DNA of 64,000 bases from Myxococcota bacterium (GTDB lineage: Bacteria > Myxococcota_A > UBA9160 > UBA6930). Positions 1 through 9,487 of this stretch are shown here, piece after piece. The first letter of the stretch is position 1; every line of letters begins with the position of its first letter. The notes under the pieces were generated by a model that was not told the DNA's origin, did not search any database, and saw only the letters and a program-made list of their open reading frames with translations. The translations under genes and the position numbers were made by a program. Location: contig JANQFK010000070.1 of NCBI GenBank assembly GCA_028277885.1, positions 62,001 through 126,000 on the forward strand, in the 5' to 3' direction.

Positions 1-637
1 CGCCGAGCGCCTGATGGACCAGGGCGTCGGCATCGTCGATCCGTCGAGCACCTGGATCGACGTGGACGTCGAGATCGGCCGGGACACCCGCATCGACCCC
101 GGGGTGATGATCACCGGGCCCACGGTGATCGGCACCGGCGCCCACGTGAAGGCCCACTGCGTGATCGAGTCGAGCGAGCTCGGCGACGAGGTCGTGATCG
201 GGCCGAGCGCCCACCTCCGGCCCGGCTGCCGCCTCGCCCTGGGCGTGCGCGTCGGCAACTTCGTCGAGGTGAAGAACAGCGACCTCGGCGAGGGCGTGAA
301 GGCCGACCACCTCTCCTACATCGGCGACGCCGACGTGGGCGCGGGCGCGAGCTTCGGCTGCGGATCCATCACCGTGAACTACGACGGGGTGGCGAAGCAC
401 CGCACCCGGGTGGGGGCGCGCGCCTTCGTGGGCTGCAACGCCAACCTGATCGCACCGCTCGAGCTCGCCGACGACAGCTACGTGGCGGCGGGCTCGACCA
501 TCACCCAGGACGTGCCCGGCGAGAGCCTCGCGGTGGGGCGCGCGCGCCAGCGCAACGTCGAGGGCTGGGTGCGGCGCCGCGGAACCGCGGCCCAGCAGGC
601 GGCGTCGAAGGCACGGGGCGAGGGCGAGGACGCCTAG
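1..637 (+). CDS. glmU: GlmU C-terminal acetyltransferase domain (5' partial)
   Basis: Bifunctional GlmU makes UDP-GlcNAc in the cytoplasm; only the acetyltransferase half is in the window. The reading frame is open from base 2, and the first residues (AERLMDQGV, then IVDPSSTWID) correspond to the linker after the uridylyltransferase domain, so the gene begins off the left edge and the internal Met at base 14 is not its start. About 16 turns of hexapeptide-repeat left-handed beta-helix follow, with hallmark segments NFVEVKNSDLGEG, HLSYIGDADVG and NYDG.AKHRT, which carry the acetyl-CoA and GlcN-1-P binding residues. A short charged tail ends at 637. glmS follows after 35 bp, so two successive UDP-GlcNAc enzymes sit together, probably in one operon. 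The identification is secure; only completeness is unknown. Confidence 0.93.
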   Translation, partial: AERLMDQGVGIVDPSSTWIDVDVEIGRDTRIDPGVMITGPTVIGTGAHVKAHCVIESSELGDEVVIGPSAHLRPGCRLALGVRVGNFVEVKNSDLGEGVKADHLSYIGDADVGAGASFGCGSITVNYDGVAKHRTRVGARAFVGCNANLIAPLELADDSYVAAGSTITQDVPGESLAVGRARQRNVEGWVRRRGTAAQQAASKARGEGEDA

Positions 638-672
638 GGCGGCAGGATCGTCGGGGGGCGGAGGAGCGCAGC

Positions 673-2508
673 ATGTGTGGAATCGTCGGCTACATCGGTG
701 AGCAGCGTCTCGCCCAGGACGTGCTCCTCGAGGGCCTCGGCCGCCTCGAGTACCGCGGCTACGACTCGGCGGGCGTGGCGATCTTCGAGGACGGACGCCT
801 CGACGTGCGCCGGGCCGTCGGCAAGCTCTCGAACCTCGGCGGCATGCTGCGCGACGAGCCGCTCCCGGGCCGCGTCGGCCTCGGCCACACCCGCTGGGCC
901 ACTCACGGCCGGCCCTCGGAGCCCAACGCCCACCCCCACCGGGCCGGCTCCGTCGCCATCGTGCACAACGGCATCATCGAGAACTACCGCGAGCTGCGCG
1001 AGGAGCTCGCCGCGGCGGGGCGCAGCTTCGCGTCGGAGACCGACACCGAGCTCATCGCCCACCTGATCGACCGCGCCCTCGAGAGCGGGCTCGACCTGCT
1101 CGAGTCCGTGCGCGAGGCCACCGGGCGCCTGGTGGGCTCCTACGCCCTGGGCGTGCTGTGCGAGAGAGATCCCGAGCACCTCGTGGTCGCCAAGCACGGC
1201 GGCAGCCCGATCATCCTCGGGCTGGGCGAGAACGAGTCCTTCCTGGCCAGCGACATCCCGGCGATCCTGCCCTACACGCGGCAGATGCTGTTCCTCGACG
1301 ACGGCGAGTTCGCGGTGCTCTCCCGGGCCGGCGTGCAGATCACCGACGCCGAGGGCCACCTGGTGGAGCGCGCTCCCTCGACGATCCACTGGGACCCGAT
1401 CTCCGCCGAGAAGGGCGGCTACGACCGCTTCATGCAGAAGGAGATCTTCGAGCAGCCCCGCGCGGTGCGCGACACCATCGGCACGCGGCTGCCCGAGGGC
1501 GAGGCCGACGTCGACCTCGACGGCATCGACCTCTCGCCCCAGGAGGCCAAGAGCCTGGAGCGCGTGTTCCTGGTGGCGTGCGGCACTGCCTACTACGCGG
1601 GCCTCGTCGGCAAGTACATGCTCGAGCGGCTGGCCGGCATCCCCACGGAGGTCGATCTCGCCAGTGAGTTCCGCTACCGCGACCCCATCGTCGACCAGAA
1701 CTGCCTGATCGTTCCGATCTCCCAGTCCGGCGAGACCGCCGACACCCTGGCCGCCCTGCGCGAGGGCAAGGAGGCCGGCGCGCGGGTGCTCTCGATCTGC
1801 AACGTGCGCGACGCCACCATCGCGCGGGAGAGCCACGACGTGCTCTACACCCACGCCGGCCCCGAGATCGGCGTGGCCTCCACCAAGGCCTTCACGACCC
1901 AGCTCGTGGCCCTCTACCTGCTGGCCCTGAAGCTCGGCCTCGCGCGGCGCCGGCTCTCGCCCGAGGAGTTCGAGGAGCACGCCCGGGACCTGCGGCGCCT
2001 GCCGCGCATCCTCGAGCAGACCCTCCAGCTCGACGGGCCGGTGCGCGAGGTGGCGCACCGCTACTTCCGGGCCTCGAACTTCCTGTTCCTCGGCCGGGGC
2101 ATCATGTACCCCATCGCCCTCGAGGGGGCGCTCAAGCTGAAGGAGATCTCGTACATCCACGCCGAGGGCTACGCGGCGGGCGAGATGAAGCACGGCCCCA
2201 TCGCGCTGATCGACGAGAACATGCCCGTGGTGGTGATCGCGAACGACTCGCCGGTGTACGAGAAGGTGATCTCGAACCTCGAGGAGGTGCGGGCGCGGGA
2301 CGGGCAGGTGATCGCGGTGGCGAGCGAGGGCAACGAGCGGATCACCGAGAAGGCGGACGCCGTGATCCGGGTCCCCGAGCTCGGCGACCTGCTGATGGCG
2401 GTGGTGGCCATCATTCCGCTCCAGCTCCTCGCCTACCACGTGGCGGTGCTGAAGGGCACCGACGTGGACCAGCCGCGGAACCTCGCCAAGAGCGTGACCG
2501 TCGAGTAG
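673..2508 (+). CDS. glmS: Glutamine--fructose-6-phosphate aminotransferase (isomerizing)
   Basis: GlmS converts fructose-6-P and glutamine to glucosamine-6-P, the entry step to UDP-GlcNAc, peptidoglycan and LPS. The 611 residues match the usual length. The protein begins MCGIVGYIG, so after Met removal Cys is the N-terminal nucleophile of the class II glutaminase domain (about 1-240). Two SIS sugar-isomerase domains follow (about 285-420 and 460-600), with the SQSGETADT loop in the first. The C-terminus DQPRNLAKSVTVE is the conserved tail that closes the active site. A GGAGGAG ribosome site lies 6 bp before the ATG. The 35-bp gap from glmU is too short for a glmS ribozyme. Confidence is high. 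Confidence 0.97.
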   Translation: MCGIVGYIGEQRLAQDVLLEGLGRLEYRGYDSAGVAIFEDGRLDVRRAVGKLSNLGGMLRDEPLPGRVGLGHTRWATHGRPSEPNAHPHRAGSVAIVHNGIIENYRELREELAAAGRSFASETDTELIAHLIDRALESGLDLLESVREATGRLVGSYALGVLCERDPEHLVVAKHGGSPIILGLGENESFLASDIPAILPYTRQMLFLDDGEFAVLSRAGVQITDAEGHLVERAPSTIHWDPISAEKGGYDRFMQKEIFEQPRAVRDTIGTRLPEGEADVDLDGIDLSPQEAKSLERVFLVACGTAYYAGLVGKYMLERLAGIPTEVDLASEFRYRDPIVDQNCLIVPISQSGETADTLAALREGKEAGARVLSICNVRDATIARESHDVLYTHAGPEIGVASTKAFTTQLVALYLLALKLGLARRRLSPEEFEEHARDLRRLPRILEQTLQLDGPVREVAHRYFRASNFLFLGRGIMYPIALEGALKLKEISYIHAEGYAAGEMKHGPIALIDENMPVVVIANDSPVYEKVISNLEEVRARDGQVIAVASEGNERITEKADAVIRVPELGDLLMAVVAIIPLQLLAYHVAVLKGTDVDQPRNLAKSVTVE

Positions 2509-2552
2509 CGGCCCTCGGAGGGGCCGGAGGAGCGATCCCGATCCTCGAGCGG

Positions 2553-4487
2553 ATGCGTGGGGTGATGCTGGCCGCGGCGCTCGGCCTCGGCTGCGGCGAC
2601 GCCGGTGCGCCGTCGCCCCCGGAGAGCGCCCCGGGGCCGACCCAGCGCAGCACCGCCCATCCCGAGCTGGTGGAGGCGCTGCGCGCGGATCTCGCGGCGG
2701 AGCGTCACCCCGGCGACGGCGGCGGTCGGGCCTGGCTCGAGGCGAGCGAGCCCGAGCGGCCCCGGGCCGGGGAGAGCGGCCGCTTCGTGCTGGTCTACGA
2801 GGCCGGACCCGAGGGCGTGGCGGTGGGCGGCAGCGTGCAGCTCCAGGTCTCACCCTTCTGGGACTGGAGCACGCCCCAGACCGCGGACCCCGGAGCGCCG
2901 GGCTACACCGAGGTCTCGACCGAGGCCACCGGCGTCGAGCTCGCGCCCGTCACCCTCGACCAGCAGCTCCTCGGCATCGAGGTGCGCGGCCGGGCGCTGG
3001 CCGAAGGCGAGCGCGTGCGGGTCGTCTACGGGGCGGGGCCGGCCGGCGCCCGCGTCGACCGCTACGCCGAGCGCGAGTCGCCCTTCTTCTTCGCCGTGGA
3101 CGCCGACGGCGACGGCGTGCGCAGCTTCGTCCCCGACTCGCCCACCGTGGACCTGCGGCCGGGCCCCGCCGCCCAGCTGCGCCTGCACGGTCCGGCCACG
3201 GCGCGCCCGGGCGAGACGCTGCGCTTCGTCGTCGCGGTGCTCGACCGCTTCGGCAACGCGGGCGTGCCCTTCGAGGGCCGGATAGAGCTCGAGCCGCCGG
3301 CCCCCGGCCTCGAGGCGCCGGCCGCGGTCGAGCTCGGGGCCGCGGACGCGGGTCGCCGGAGCTTCCGCGTCGTGGCCGCGGCGCCGGGCATCCACCGCCT
3401 GCGCGCCCGGGGCCCCGACGGGCTCGAGGCCGAGAGCCCGCCCCTGCGCGTCGACGCGGCGGGGCCGCGCATCCTGTGGGGCGACCTGCACGGGCACTCG
3501 GTGCTCTCCGACGGAACCGGCACGCCCGAGGACTACTACGCCTACGCGCGGGACGTGGCGGCCCTCGACGTGGCCGCCCTCACGGACCACGACCACTGGG
3601 GCATGCCGTTCCTCGACCGGACCCCGGAGAACTGGGCGCGCATCCAGGCGGCCACGCGGAGCTTCCACGAGCCCGGCCGCTTCGTGACCCTCCACGGCTA
3701 CGAGTGGACCAGCTGGATCTTCGGCCACCGCCACGTGCTCTTCTTCGGCGACGAGGCCGCGCTCCACAGCTCCATCGACGAGGCCACCGACGAGCCCGGC
3801 GAGCTGTGGTCGGCGCTGCGCGGGAGCCCGGCCCTCACCTTCGCCCACCACTCGGCCGGCGGGCCCGTGGCGACGGACTGGTCGATCCCGCCGGACCCGG
3901 AGCTCGAGCCCGTCACCGAGGTGGTCTCGGTGCACGGCAGCAGCGAGGCGCTGGACGCGCCGCGCTCGATCTACTCCCCGGTGCCGGGGAACTTCGTGCG
4001 CGACGTGGTGGCCCGGGGCTACCGCCTCGGCTTCGTGGGCAGCGGCGACGGCCACGACGGCCACCCGGGGCTCACCCACCTGGCCGCCGGCGCCGGAGGG
4101 CTGGCCGGCATCCTCGCCGCCGAGCCCACCCGGGCGGCGGTCCTCGAGGCCCTGCGCGCGCGCCGCTGCTACGCGACCAGCGGGCCGCGGATCCTGCTCG
4201 ACGTGCGCCTGGCCGGCCGGCCCATGGGCAGCGTCGTCCCGCCCGGCGCCCATCCCCTCGAGGTGCGGGTGGCCGCGCCCGTCGAGATCGAGCGCGTCGA
4301 CCTCGTGACCGGCGCGGGGGTGCAGTCGAGCCTCGCCGTCGAGGGCGAGCGGGATCTCCACCTCCAGGGCGAGACGCCGGAGCTCGCGCCGGGCGAGGCG
4401 CTCTACGTGCGCGTGGTGCAGCGCGACGGCGGCGCCGCCTGGTCGAGCCCGTTCTTCGTCGAGGCCGGCGCCGGCGCGACGCGTTGA
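2553..4487 (+). CDS. PHP-type (CehA/McbA-like) metallohydrolase lipoprotein
   Basis: A 644-residue predicted lipoprotein. A short signal peptide ends at a lipobox-like LGLGC (Cys about residue 14). Residues about 20-305 form beta-rich, Ig-like N-terminal regions. The catalytic part begins near 308 with DLHGHSVLSDG and continues with TDHDHWG, the metal-binding signature of PHP phosphoesterases of the CehA/McbA type; further His residues follow (LHGYEWTS, AHHSAGG, GDGHDGHPG). A small beta domain ends the protein. The substrate cannot be told from sequence; the family includes broad phosphoesterases and carbaryl hydrolases. An in-frame ATG at 2565 would also give a signal peptide, but the first ATG supplies the usual positive charge. 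It stands between glmS and the helicase without obvious functional linkage. Confidence 0.75.
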   Translation: MRGVMLAAALGLGCGDAGAPSPPESAPGPTQRSTAHPELVEALRADLAAERHPGDGGGRAWLEASEPERPRAGESGRFVLVYEAGPEGVAVGGSVQLQVSPFWDWSTPQTADPGAPGYTEVSTEATGVELAPVTLDQQLLGIEVRGRALAEGERVRVVYGAGPAGARVDRYAERESPFFFAVDADGDGVRSFVPDSPTVDLRPGPAAQLRLHGPATARPGETLRFVVAVLDRFGNAGVPFEGRIELEPPAPGLEAPAAVELGAADAGRRSFRVVAAAPGIHRLRARGPDGLEAESPPLRVDAAGPRILWGDLHGHSVLSDGTGTPEDYYAYARDVAALDVAALTDHDHWGMPFLDRTPENWARIQAATRSFHEPGRFVTLHGYEWTSWIFGHRHVLFFGDEAALHSSIDEATDEPGELWSALRGSPALTFAHHSAGGPVATDWSIPPDPELEPVTEVVSVHGSSEALDAPRSIYSPVPGNFVRDVVARGYRLGFVGSGDGHDGHPGLTHLAAGAGGLAGILAAEPTRAAVLEALRARRCYATSGPRILLDVRLAGRPMGSVVPPGAHPLEVRVAAPVEIERVDLVTGAGVQSSLAVEGERDLHLQGETPELAPGEALYVRVVQRDGGAAWSSPFFVEAGAGATR

Positions 4488-4563
4488 GGCTCCGCTTCGC
4501 CTCCAGTACCTTTCGGTCTCCCCCTTCCTTCCGACCGACCGCCTCCGAAGGAGAGCGCCCCGC

Positions 4564-6783
4564 GTGCGCGCCGATTCCTCGCTCGAAGGGCTCCCCAAGG
4601 AGCTCCTCGAAGGCCTGAACCCCGAGCAGCGCGCCGCCGTCGAGACCACGGAGGGGCCGCTCCTGGTGCTGGCGGGGGCCGGCAGCGGCAAGACGCGCGT
4701 GCTCACCCACCGCATCGCCTGGCTGATCGGCGCCTGCGGGATCCCGGCCGAGGGCATCCTCGCCGTCACCTTCACCAACAAGGCCGCGGGCGAGATGAAG
4801 GAGCGGGTGCAGAAGCTCCTCGGGCCCGAGGCCGGCGACGTCTGGGTGGCGACCTTCCACTCCACCTGCGTGCGCATCCTTCGCCGGGAGATCCAGCACC
4901 TCGACCGCTCGCGCGCCTTCGTGATCTACGACGAGTCCGACAGCCTGGGCGTGGTGAAGGAGGCGCTGCGGCGCCACTCCCTCGACCCGAAGAGCCACGA
5001 CCCGCGGCGCCTGCGCTGGCGCATCGACCAGTGGAAGAACGCCGGCCTGCTGCCCGACGACGCCGGGGAGCGCGCCGAGGATCTCGACGCCGAGCAGGGC
5101 GCCGAGCTCTACGCCACCTACCAGCGGCTGCTCCACGAGGCCGAGGCCCTCGACTTCAACGACCTGCTGCTCCAGACCGCGCGGCTCTTCGAGGAGCGCC
5201 CCGAGGTGCTGGCGCGCTGGCAGGCGCGCTGGCAGTACGTGCTGGTGGACGAGTACCAGGACACCAACCGCGTGCAGTACCGGCTGGTGAACCAGCTCGC
5301 CTCGGGCCATCGCAACCTGTGCGTGGTGGGCGATCCGGACCAGTCGGTCTACGGCTGGCGCGGGGCCGACATCCGCAACATCCTCGACTTCGAGCGCGAC
5401 TTCGAGGACGCGAAGGTGGTGCGCCTCGAGCGCAACTACCGCTCCACCCAGTCCATCCTCTCGGCGGCCGGCGCGGTGGTGGAGAACAACCGCGACCGCA
5501 AGGACAAGCGCATGATCGCCGAGCGCGACGAGGGCGATCGCGTGGGCCTGTTCGAGGCGCGGGACGAGCGCGAGGAGGCCCAGCACGTGGTGCAGTCGGT
5601 GCTCGAGGGCACCCGCCGCGAGGGCCGGCCCCACGGCCACTTCGCGGTCTTCTACCGCACCAACGCCCAGTCGCGCCCCATCGAGGAGGAGCTGCTCAAG
5701 TACGACGTCCCCTACGTCGTGGTGGGCGGCGTGCGCTTCTACGATCGCGCCGAGGTGAAGGACGTGCTCGCCTGGCTGCGGCTGGTGGTGAACCCCGCCG
5801 ACGCCATGTCGCTGCGGCGGGCGCTGAACGCGCCGCCCCGGGGCATCGGCAAGACGACCCTCGGCCGCGCCGAGGAGCTCGCCGCGCGGGAGGGCGTCAC
5901 CCTGCTCGAGGGCCTGCGCCGCCACGCCGCCGAGGGAGCCGCGGCCCGCACCCAGGCGCGAGTGCGGGAGCTCTTCCAGCTGCTGGAGTCCCTCTCCCGG
6001 GAGATCCGCGAGGCGCCGCCCGACGAGGCCATCACGCGGGTGCTCGAGCACACCGGCTACCTGCGCCACCTGGAGCGCGAGTCCACCCCCGAGGCCGAGA
6101 GCCGCATCGAGAACCTGCGCGAGCTGCTGGCCGGCGCCGAGGACTTCGCCGTCGCCAACCGCGGCGTCGACCTCGGCGAGCGCACGCCCCTCGAGGTCTT
6201 CCTCGACCAGGTGGCCCTGGTGACCGACCTCGACGGCCACGAGAGCCGCAGCGACCGCGTCTCGCTGATGACCGCCCACTCGGCGAAGGGCCTCGAGTTC
6301 CCGGTGGTGTTCCTGGTCGGCATGGAGGAGGGCGTGTTCCCCCACGCGGCGGCCTCCCGGGAGGGCCGCGCCATCGAGGAGGAGCGCCGCCTCTGCTACG
6401 TGGGCATGACCCGCGCCATGGAGCGCCTCACCCTCACCTGGGCGCGGGAGCGGCGCCGCTACGGCTCGCGCACCTTCGGCGTGCCCTCGCGCTTCCTCGG
6501 CGAGATCCCCAGCGAGCTCGTCGAGGGCGACGTGCCCGAGGAGGCGGCGTCCCGCGGCGAGCCCTCCCTCGACTACTCCTACGCCCAGGACGGCGCGGCC
6601 GAGGCGGGCGGCGAGGGCCTCACCTCGGTGGTGCGCGGCATGCGGGTACGCCACCCGATCTTCGGCGTGGGCACGGTGCTCGACGTCTCGGGCAGCGGTC
6701 CGCGCCAGAAGCTCCGCATCCGCTTCGAGCGCGTCGGCGTGAAGACCGTCGTGCTGCGCTACGCCAACCTGGAGTTCGGCTAG
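4564..6783 (+). CDS. pcrA: ATP-dependent DNA helicase, UvrD/PcrA family
   Basis: An SF1A 3'-5' helicase for repair and replication-conflict resolution. All motifs are present in order: Walker A AGAGSGKT (residues 37-44), TFTNKAAGEM, VDEYQDTN (motif II), DPDQSVYGWRGA (III), ERNYRST (IV), TAHSAKGLEFP (V) and VGMTRAMERL (VI). The last 50 residues (RHPIFGVGTVLDV and onward) form the Tudor-like C-terminal domain by which PcrA/UvrD contacts RNA polymerase. The 739-residue length is normal. The start is a GTG with AAGGAGAG 8 bp upstream. The UvrD and PcrA names are not separable by sequence alone; the symbol follows the Tudor tail. uvrA also lies in this window, about 44 kb away. Confidence 0.95.
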   Translation: MRADSSLEGLPKELLEGLNPEQRAAVETTEGPLLVLAGAGSGKTRVLTHRIAWLIGACGIPAEGILAVTFTNKAAGEMKERVQKLLGPEAGDVWVATFHSTCVRILRREIQHLDRSRAFVIYDESDSLGVVKEALRRHSLDPKSHDPRRLRWRIDQWKNAGLLPDDAGERAEDLDAEQGAELYATYQRLLHEAEALDFNDLLLQTARLFEERPEVLARWQARWQYVLVDEYQDTNRVQYRLVNQLASGHRNLCVVGDPDQSVYGWRGADIRNILDFERDFEDAKVVRLERNYRSTQSILSAAGAVVENNRDRKDKRMIAERDEGDRVGLFEARDEREEAQHVVQSVLEGTRREGRPHGHFAVFYRTNAQSRPIEEELLKYDVPYVVVGGVRFYDRAEVKDVLAWLRLVVNPADAMSLRRALNAPPRGIGKTTLGRAEELAAREGVTLLEGLRRHAAEGAAARTQARVRELFQLLESLSREIREAPPDEAITRVLEHTGYLRHLERESTPEAESRIENLRELLAGAEDFAVANRGVDLGERTPLEVFLDQVALVTDLDGHESRSDRVSLMTAHSAKGLEFPVVFLVGMEEGVFPHAAASREGRAIEEERRLCYVGMTRAMERLTLTWARERRRYGSRTFGVPSRFLGEIPSELVEGDVPEEAASRGEPSLDYSYAQDGAAEAGGEGLTSVVRGMRVRHPIFGVGTVLDVSGSGPRQKLRIRFERVGVKTVVLRYANLEFG

Positions 6784-6788
6784 CGGCC

Positions 6789-7808
6789 GTGGCCGGGGGC
6801 TGGCAGCGACTCCGCTTCGGCAAGCCGTTCACCGCGACCCTGGCCGGCGCCACGCGGCTCCCGCTGCTGCGCGCCGGCATCCACCAGGGCCTGTTCGAGG
6901 CGCTGCGCACGCCCCAGAGCGCCGGGGCCCTGGCCGAGCGCCTGGGCCTCGCCGCCGACCTCGTCGAGGCGTGGACCCGGGCCTGCGCGGCCCAGGGCCT
7001 GCTGCGCCGGCGCCGCGAGGGCTACACCATCGCGCCCTTCGTGCGCTGGCTCCTCGACGCGCCCGAGGCCGCCGCGCTCCACGCGACCCTCGACCAGGCG
7101 GCCCTGGCCTACCGGCCGCGGCTCGACGCGCTGCCCGAGCTGATGAAGGGCGCCGAGCGTCCCGCCTACGCGGCCGCCGACGAGGCGCTGCGCGTCGCCG
7201 CGGCCTCGCGCATGATCGAGCGCCCGGCCCTGCGCGCCCTCGGCCGCGTGCCCGGCGTGCGCTCGGCCCGCCGCGTGCTCGACGTCGGCTGCGGCCACGG
7301 CACCTACCTGGCCGGGTTCCTGACCCGCTACCGCGACGCCCACGGCCTGGGCGTGGAGCTCGATCCCGAGGTGGCCGAGGAGGCGCGCCGCAACCTGCGC
7401 GACGCCGAGGTCTGGCGCCGCGCCGAGGTGCGGACCGGCGACTTCGCCAGCCTCGACCTGCCGCGCGGCCACTTCGACCTCGCGCTCCTGAACAACAGCC
7501 TCCACTACTTCCCGCCCACGGATCACCCCGCGCTCTTCCAGCGCATCCGCGACCACCTGGGGCCGGGCGGCGTGCTCGCCGTCCAGACCCCGGTGGTGGC
7601 CGACGGCCCGGTCGCGCGGGCGGTGGGGGCCCTCGCCAACGTCGCGGTCTTCGACCTCTACCTGCGCTCCCACCGCGACCTCCACGGCCTGCCCGAGCCC
7701 GGGCGCGTCACCGAGGCCCTGGCCGAGGCCGGCTTCGCGCGCTGCGGCGAGACCCCGATCCTGCCGGGCGGGACCGCGCGCTACGTCTGGGGACGCACGG
7801 CGTCCTAG
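6789..7808 (+). CDS. SAM-dependent class I methyltransferase
   Basis: A predicted 339-residue methyltransferase. The SAM-binding glycine motif I is DVGCGHGTYL (from residue 165), followed by the acidic motif GVELD. The N-terminal 110 residues look like the winged-helix dimerisation region of O-methyltransferase-type enzymes, and LLNNSLHYFPP matches the post-motif II segment. The substrate is unknown. The GTG start lies 5 bp after the helicase stop; the frame stays open far upstream inside the helicase, but homology-like sequence begins only here, so the short form is chosen. It is probably cotranscribed with the helicase and the following cupin. Confidence 0.75.
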   Translation: MAGGWQRLRFGKPFTATLAGATRLPLLRAGIHQGLFEALRTPQSAGALAERLGLAADLVEAWTRACAAQGLLRRRREGYTIAPFVRWLLDAPEAAALHATLDQAALAYRPRLDALPELMKGAERPAYAAADEALRVAAASRMIERPALRALGRVPGVRSARRVLDVGCGHGTYLAGFLTRYRDAHGLGVELDPEVAEEARRNLRDAEVWRRAEVRTGDFASLDLPRGHFDLALLNNSLHYFPPTDHPALFQRIRDHLGPGGVLAVQTPVVADGPVARAVGALANVAVFDLYLRSHRDLHGLPEPGRVTEALAEAGFARCGETPILPGGTARYVWGRTAS

Positions 7809-7848
7809 ACTCCGGCTCCCACACCCCGTCGAGGAGGACCCCGACCCC

Positions 7849-8214
7849 ATGCCCCGCCTGCTCTCGGAGCCCACGATCATCGAGGCCGCCGGCAACAAGC
7901 CGAAGCGCATCGAGGAGTACGCGGGCCGCGTGAACTCCGCCGACGCGGAGGTGAGCATCGCCCGGATGGTGTCGCCGGCGGGCTGGGTGGAGCCGGGCCA
8001 GCGCCCGGAGTTCCGGGAGATCACCCTGGTGCTCTCCGGCCTGCTGCGGGTGGAGTCGGAGGGCGGCGCCCTCGAGGTGCGCGCCGGGCAGGCGGTGGTC
8101 TGCGAGCCCGGCGAGTGGGTCCGCTACAGCAGCCCCGAGGAGGGAGGGGCCGAGTACGTCGCCGTCTGCCTGCCCGCCTTCTCGCCCGAGACGGTGCACC
8201 GGGACCCGGAGTGA
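7849..8214 (+). CDS. Small cupin-domain protein
   Basis: A 121-residue single-domain cupin. The segment around PGQRPEFREITLVLSG corresponds to cupin motif 1, although the usual His pair is reduced (Arg, Glu and Glu are present), and EVRAGQAVVCEPGEWVRY to motif 2. The Cys in motif 2 and the lack of a clear 2-His metal triad make catalytic activity uncertain; it may be a sugar- or small-molecule-binding member. The ATG has GAGGAGG 11 bp upstream. It lies 40 bp after the methyltransferase on the same strand. Confidence 0.65.
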   Translation: MPRLLSEPTIIEAAGNKPKRIEEYAGRVNSADAEVSIARMVSPAGWVEPGQRPEFREITLVLSGLLRVESEGGALEVRAGQAVVCEPGEWVRYSSPEEGGAEYVAVCLPAFSPETVHRDPE

Positions 8215-8233
8215 GCCGGGCGGGCGGATCGCC

Positions 8234-9484
8234 ATGGGGCTGGGCCTCGAGCTGAGCGCCCCGCTGCCCGGGGGCGCCGACCGGCTGCTCGCCGACGTGG
8301 AGGCGGCGAGCCGCGGGATCGCGGAGGAGCTCGGCGATCCCGTGTCGCGCTGGCAGTGGAGCTCCGTGTCCGAGGGGCGGCTCTACCTGAGCCTGTGCCC
8401 CTTCGAGGAGAACGTCGAGTTCTGGATCGGGGACGGGAGGCTCCATGTCTCCGCCCGGACCTCGGGAGCGGGCCCGGGCTACCACCAGCTCGTGGTCGGC
8501 CTGCTCGACCGCCTGCGCGCGGACCCCGGCCTCGCCTGGGAGGAGGACGACGAGCGCGTGGACGAGACCGGCTACTTCGCCGCGCGCGACGAGGCGGCGC
8601 TGCGCACCGCGATGGCGCGCCAGGTGCGCTCCGTCGCCCGGGTGCTGATCGACCGCTTCGACGACTCGGCGACGAGCATCCAGCTGGGCTTCCCGGTCGG
8701 TGGCGACGCGCCCCAGCGCGAGGCCTTCGCGATCTCGCCGCTGGGGGAGTGGCCGCGGGCGTGGTTCGAGGAGCTCGCCACGGCCGATCTCGAGGAGGCG
8801 GAGGCCCGGGCGCGGGAGTTCCTGCCCTGGTGGGAGGCCGCGCCCGGCGCCGACGACCTGCGCAAGCTGGGTCTCGCCTGGTGCTGGACCGAGGTGGGCT
8901 GGGTGGCGCCGGCCGACGAGCGCGAGACCGCCGCCTGCGAGACCGCGCTCGCCTGCTTCGACCGCGCGCGCGCCCTCGACCCCGAGGTCGCCGTGCCGGA
9001 GTGGGAGATCGCGGAGCTGCGCAGGCTCCTGCGCGGCGGCGAGGAGGCCCCTCCTCGCGAGAGCGGGATCGGCTTCCGCCGCACCGAGATGCTGCGGCCG
9101 CTCACCGGCGGCTGGACCGTGCGGCTGCCGGGCTACTACCACGCGCAGTACGAGGCGGAGGACTCCGCCCAGGTCTACTGGTTCGGCGGGCGCAGCGTGC
9201 GGGGCGCGTCGTGGTCCTTCGATCGCCGGAGCTCGCCGACCGAGGTGCTGGACGCGCTCTCCGACACGCGCGAGGCCGCCGAGCTGGCCCTGCCCCACGA
9301 GCATCTCGCCGCCCGGTTCTCGAGCGAGTGGGACGACGACCACGAGGTCCACGCCCTCTCGCTCTACGTCGCCCGGCGCGACGGGCTGTGTCTCGTCACC
9401 GTGACCCACGCCGACGACGAGGACGCCGACTGGGCCCTCGACGTCGGGCGCAGCGTCGTCGCACCGAGCCCGCGCGAGGGCTGA
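8234..9484 (+). CDS. Conserved-looking protein of unknown function
   Basis: I do not recognise a family for this 416-residue protein. It has no signal peptide or membrane segment. It is acidic and Trp-rich (SRWQWSSVSEG, LPWWEAAPG, LAWCWTEVGWV) and reads as two halves: residues 1-110 and about 280-416 are beta-rich, with a helical central part (about 120-265) containing a TPR-like segment (ETALACFDRARALDPE). The start ATG, 20 bp after the cupin gene, has only a weak GGGCGG upstream. Codon use matches its neighbours (strong GC3), so it is a real gene, and it converges on the minus-strand VOC gene with a 3-bp gap. No function can be assigned. Confidence 0.6.
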   Translation: MGLGLELSAPLPGGADRLLADVEAASRGIAEELGDPVSRWQWSSVSEGRLYLSLCPFEENVEFWIGDGRLHVSARTSGAGPGYHQLVVGLLDRLRADPGLAWEEDDERVDETGYFAARDEAALRTAMARQVRSVARVLIDRFDDSATSIQLGFPVGGDAPQREAFAISPLGEWPRAWFEELATADLEEAEARAREFLPWWEAAPGADDLRKLGLAWCWTEVGWVAPADERETAACETALACFDRARALDPEVAVPEWEIAELRRLLRGGEEAPPRESGIGFRRTEMLRPLTGGWTVRLPGYYHAQYEAEDSAQVYWFGGRSVRGASWSFDRRSSPTEVLDALSDTREAAELALPHEHLAARFSSEWDDDHEVHALSLYVARRDGLCLVTVTHADDEDADWALDVGRSVVAPSPREG

Positions 9485-9487
9485 GGC

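Noticed and set aside
638-672. glmS ribozyme upstream of glmS
   Set aside because: The gap is only 35 bp, too short for the ribozyme core.
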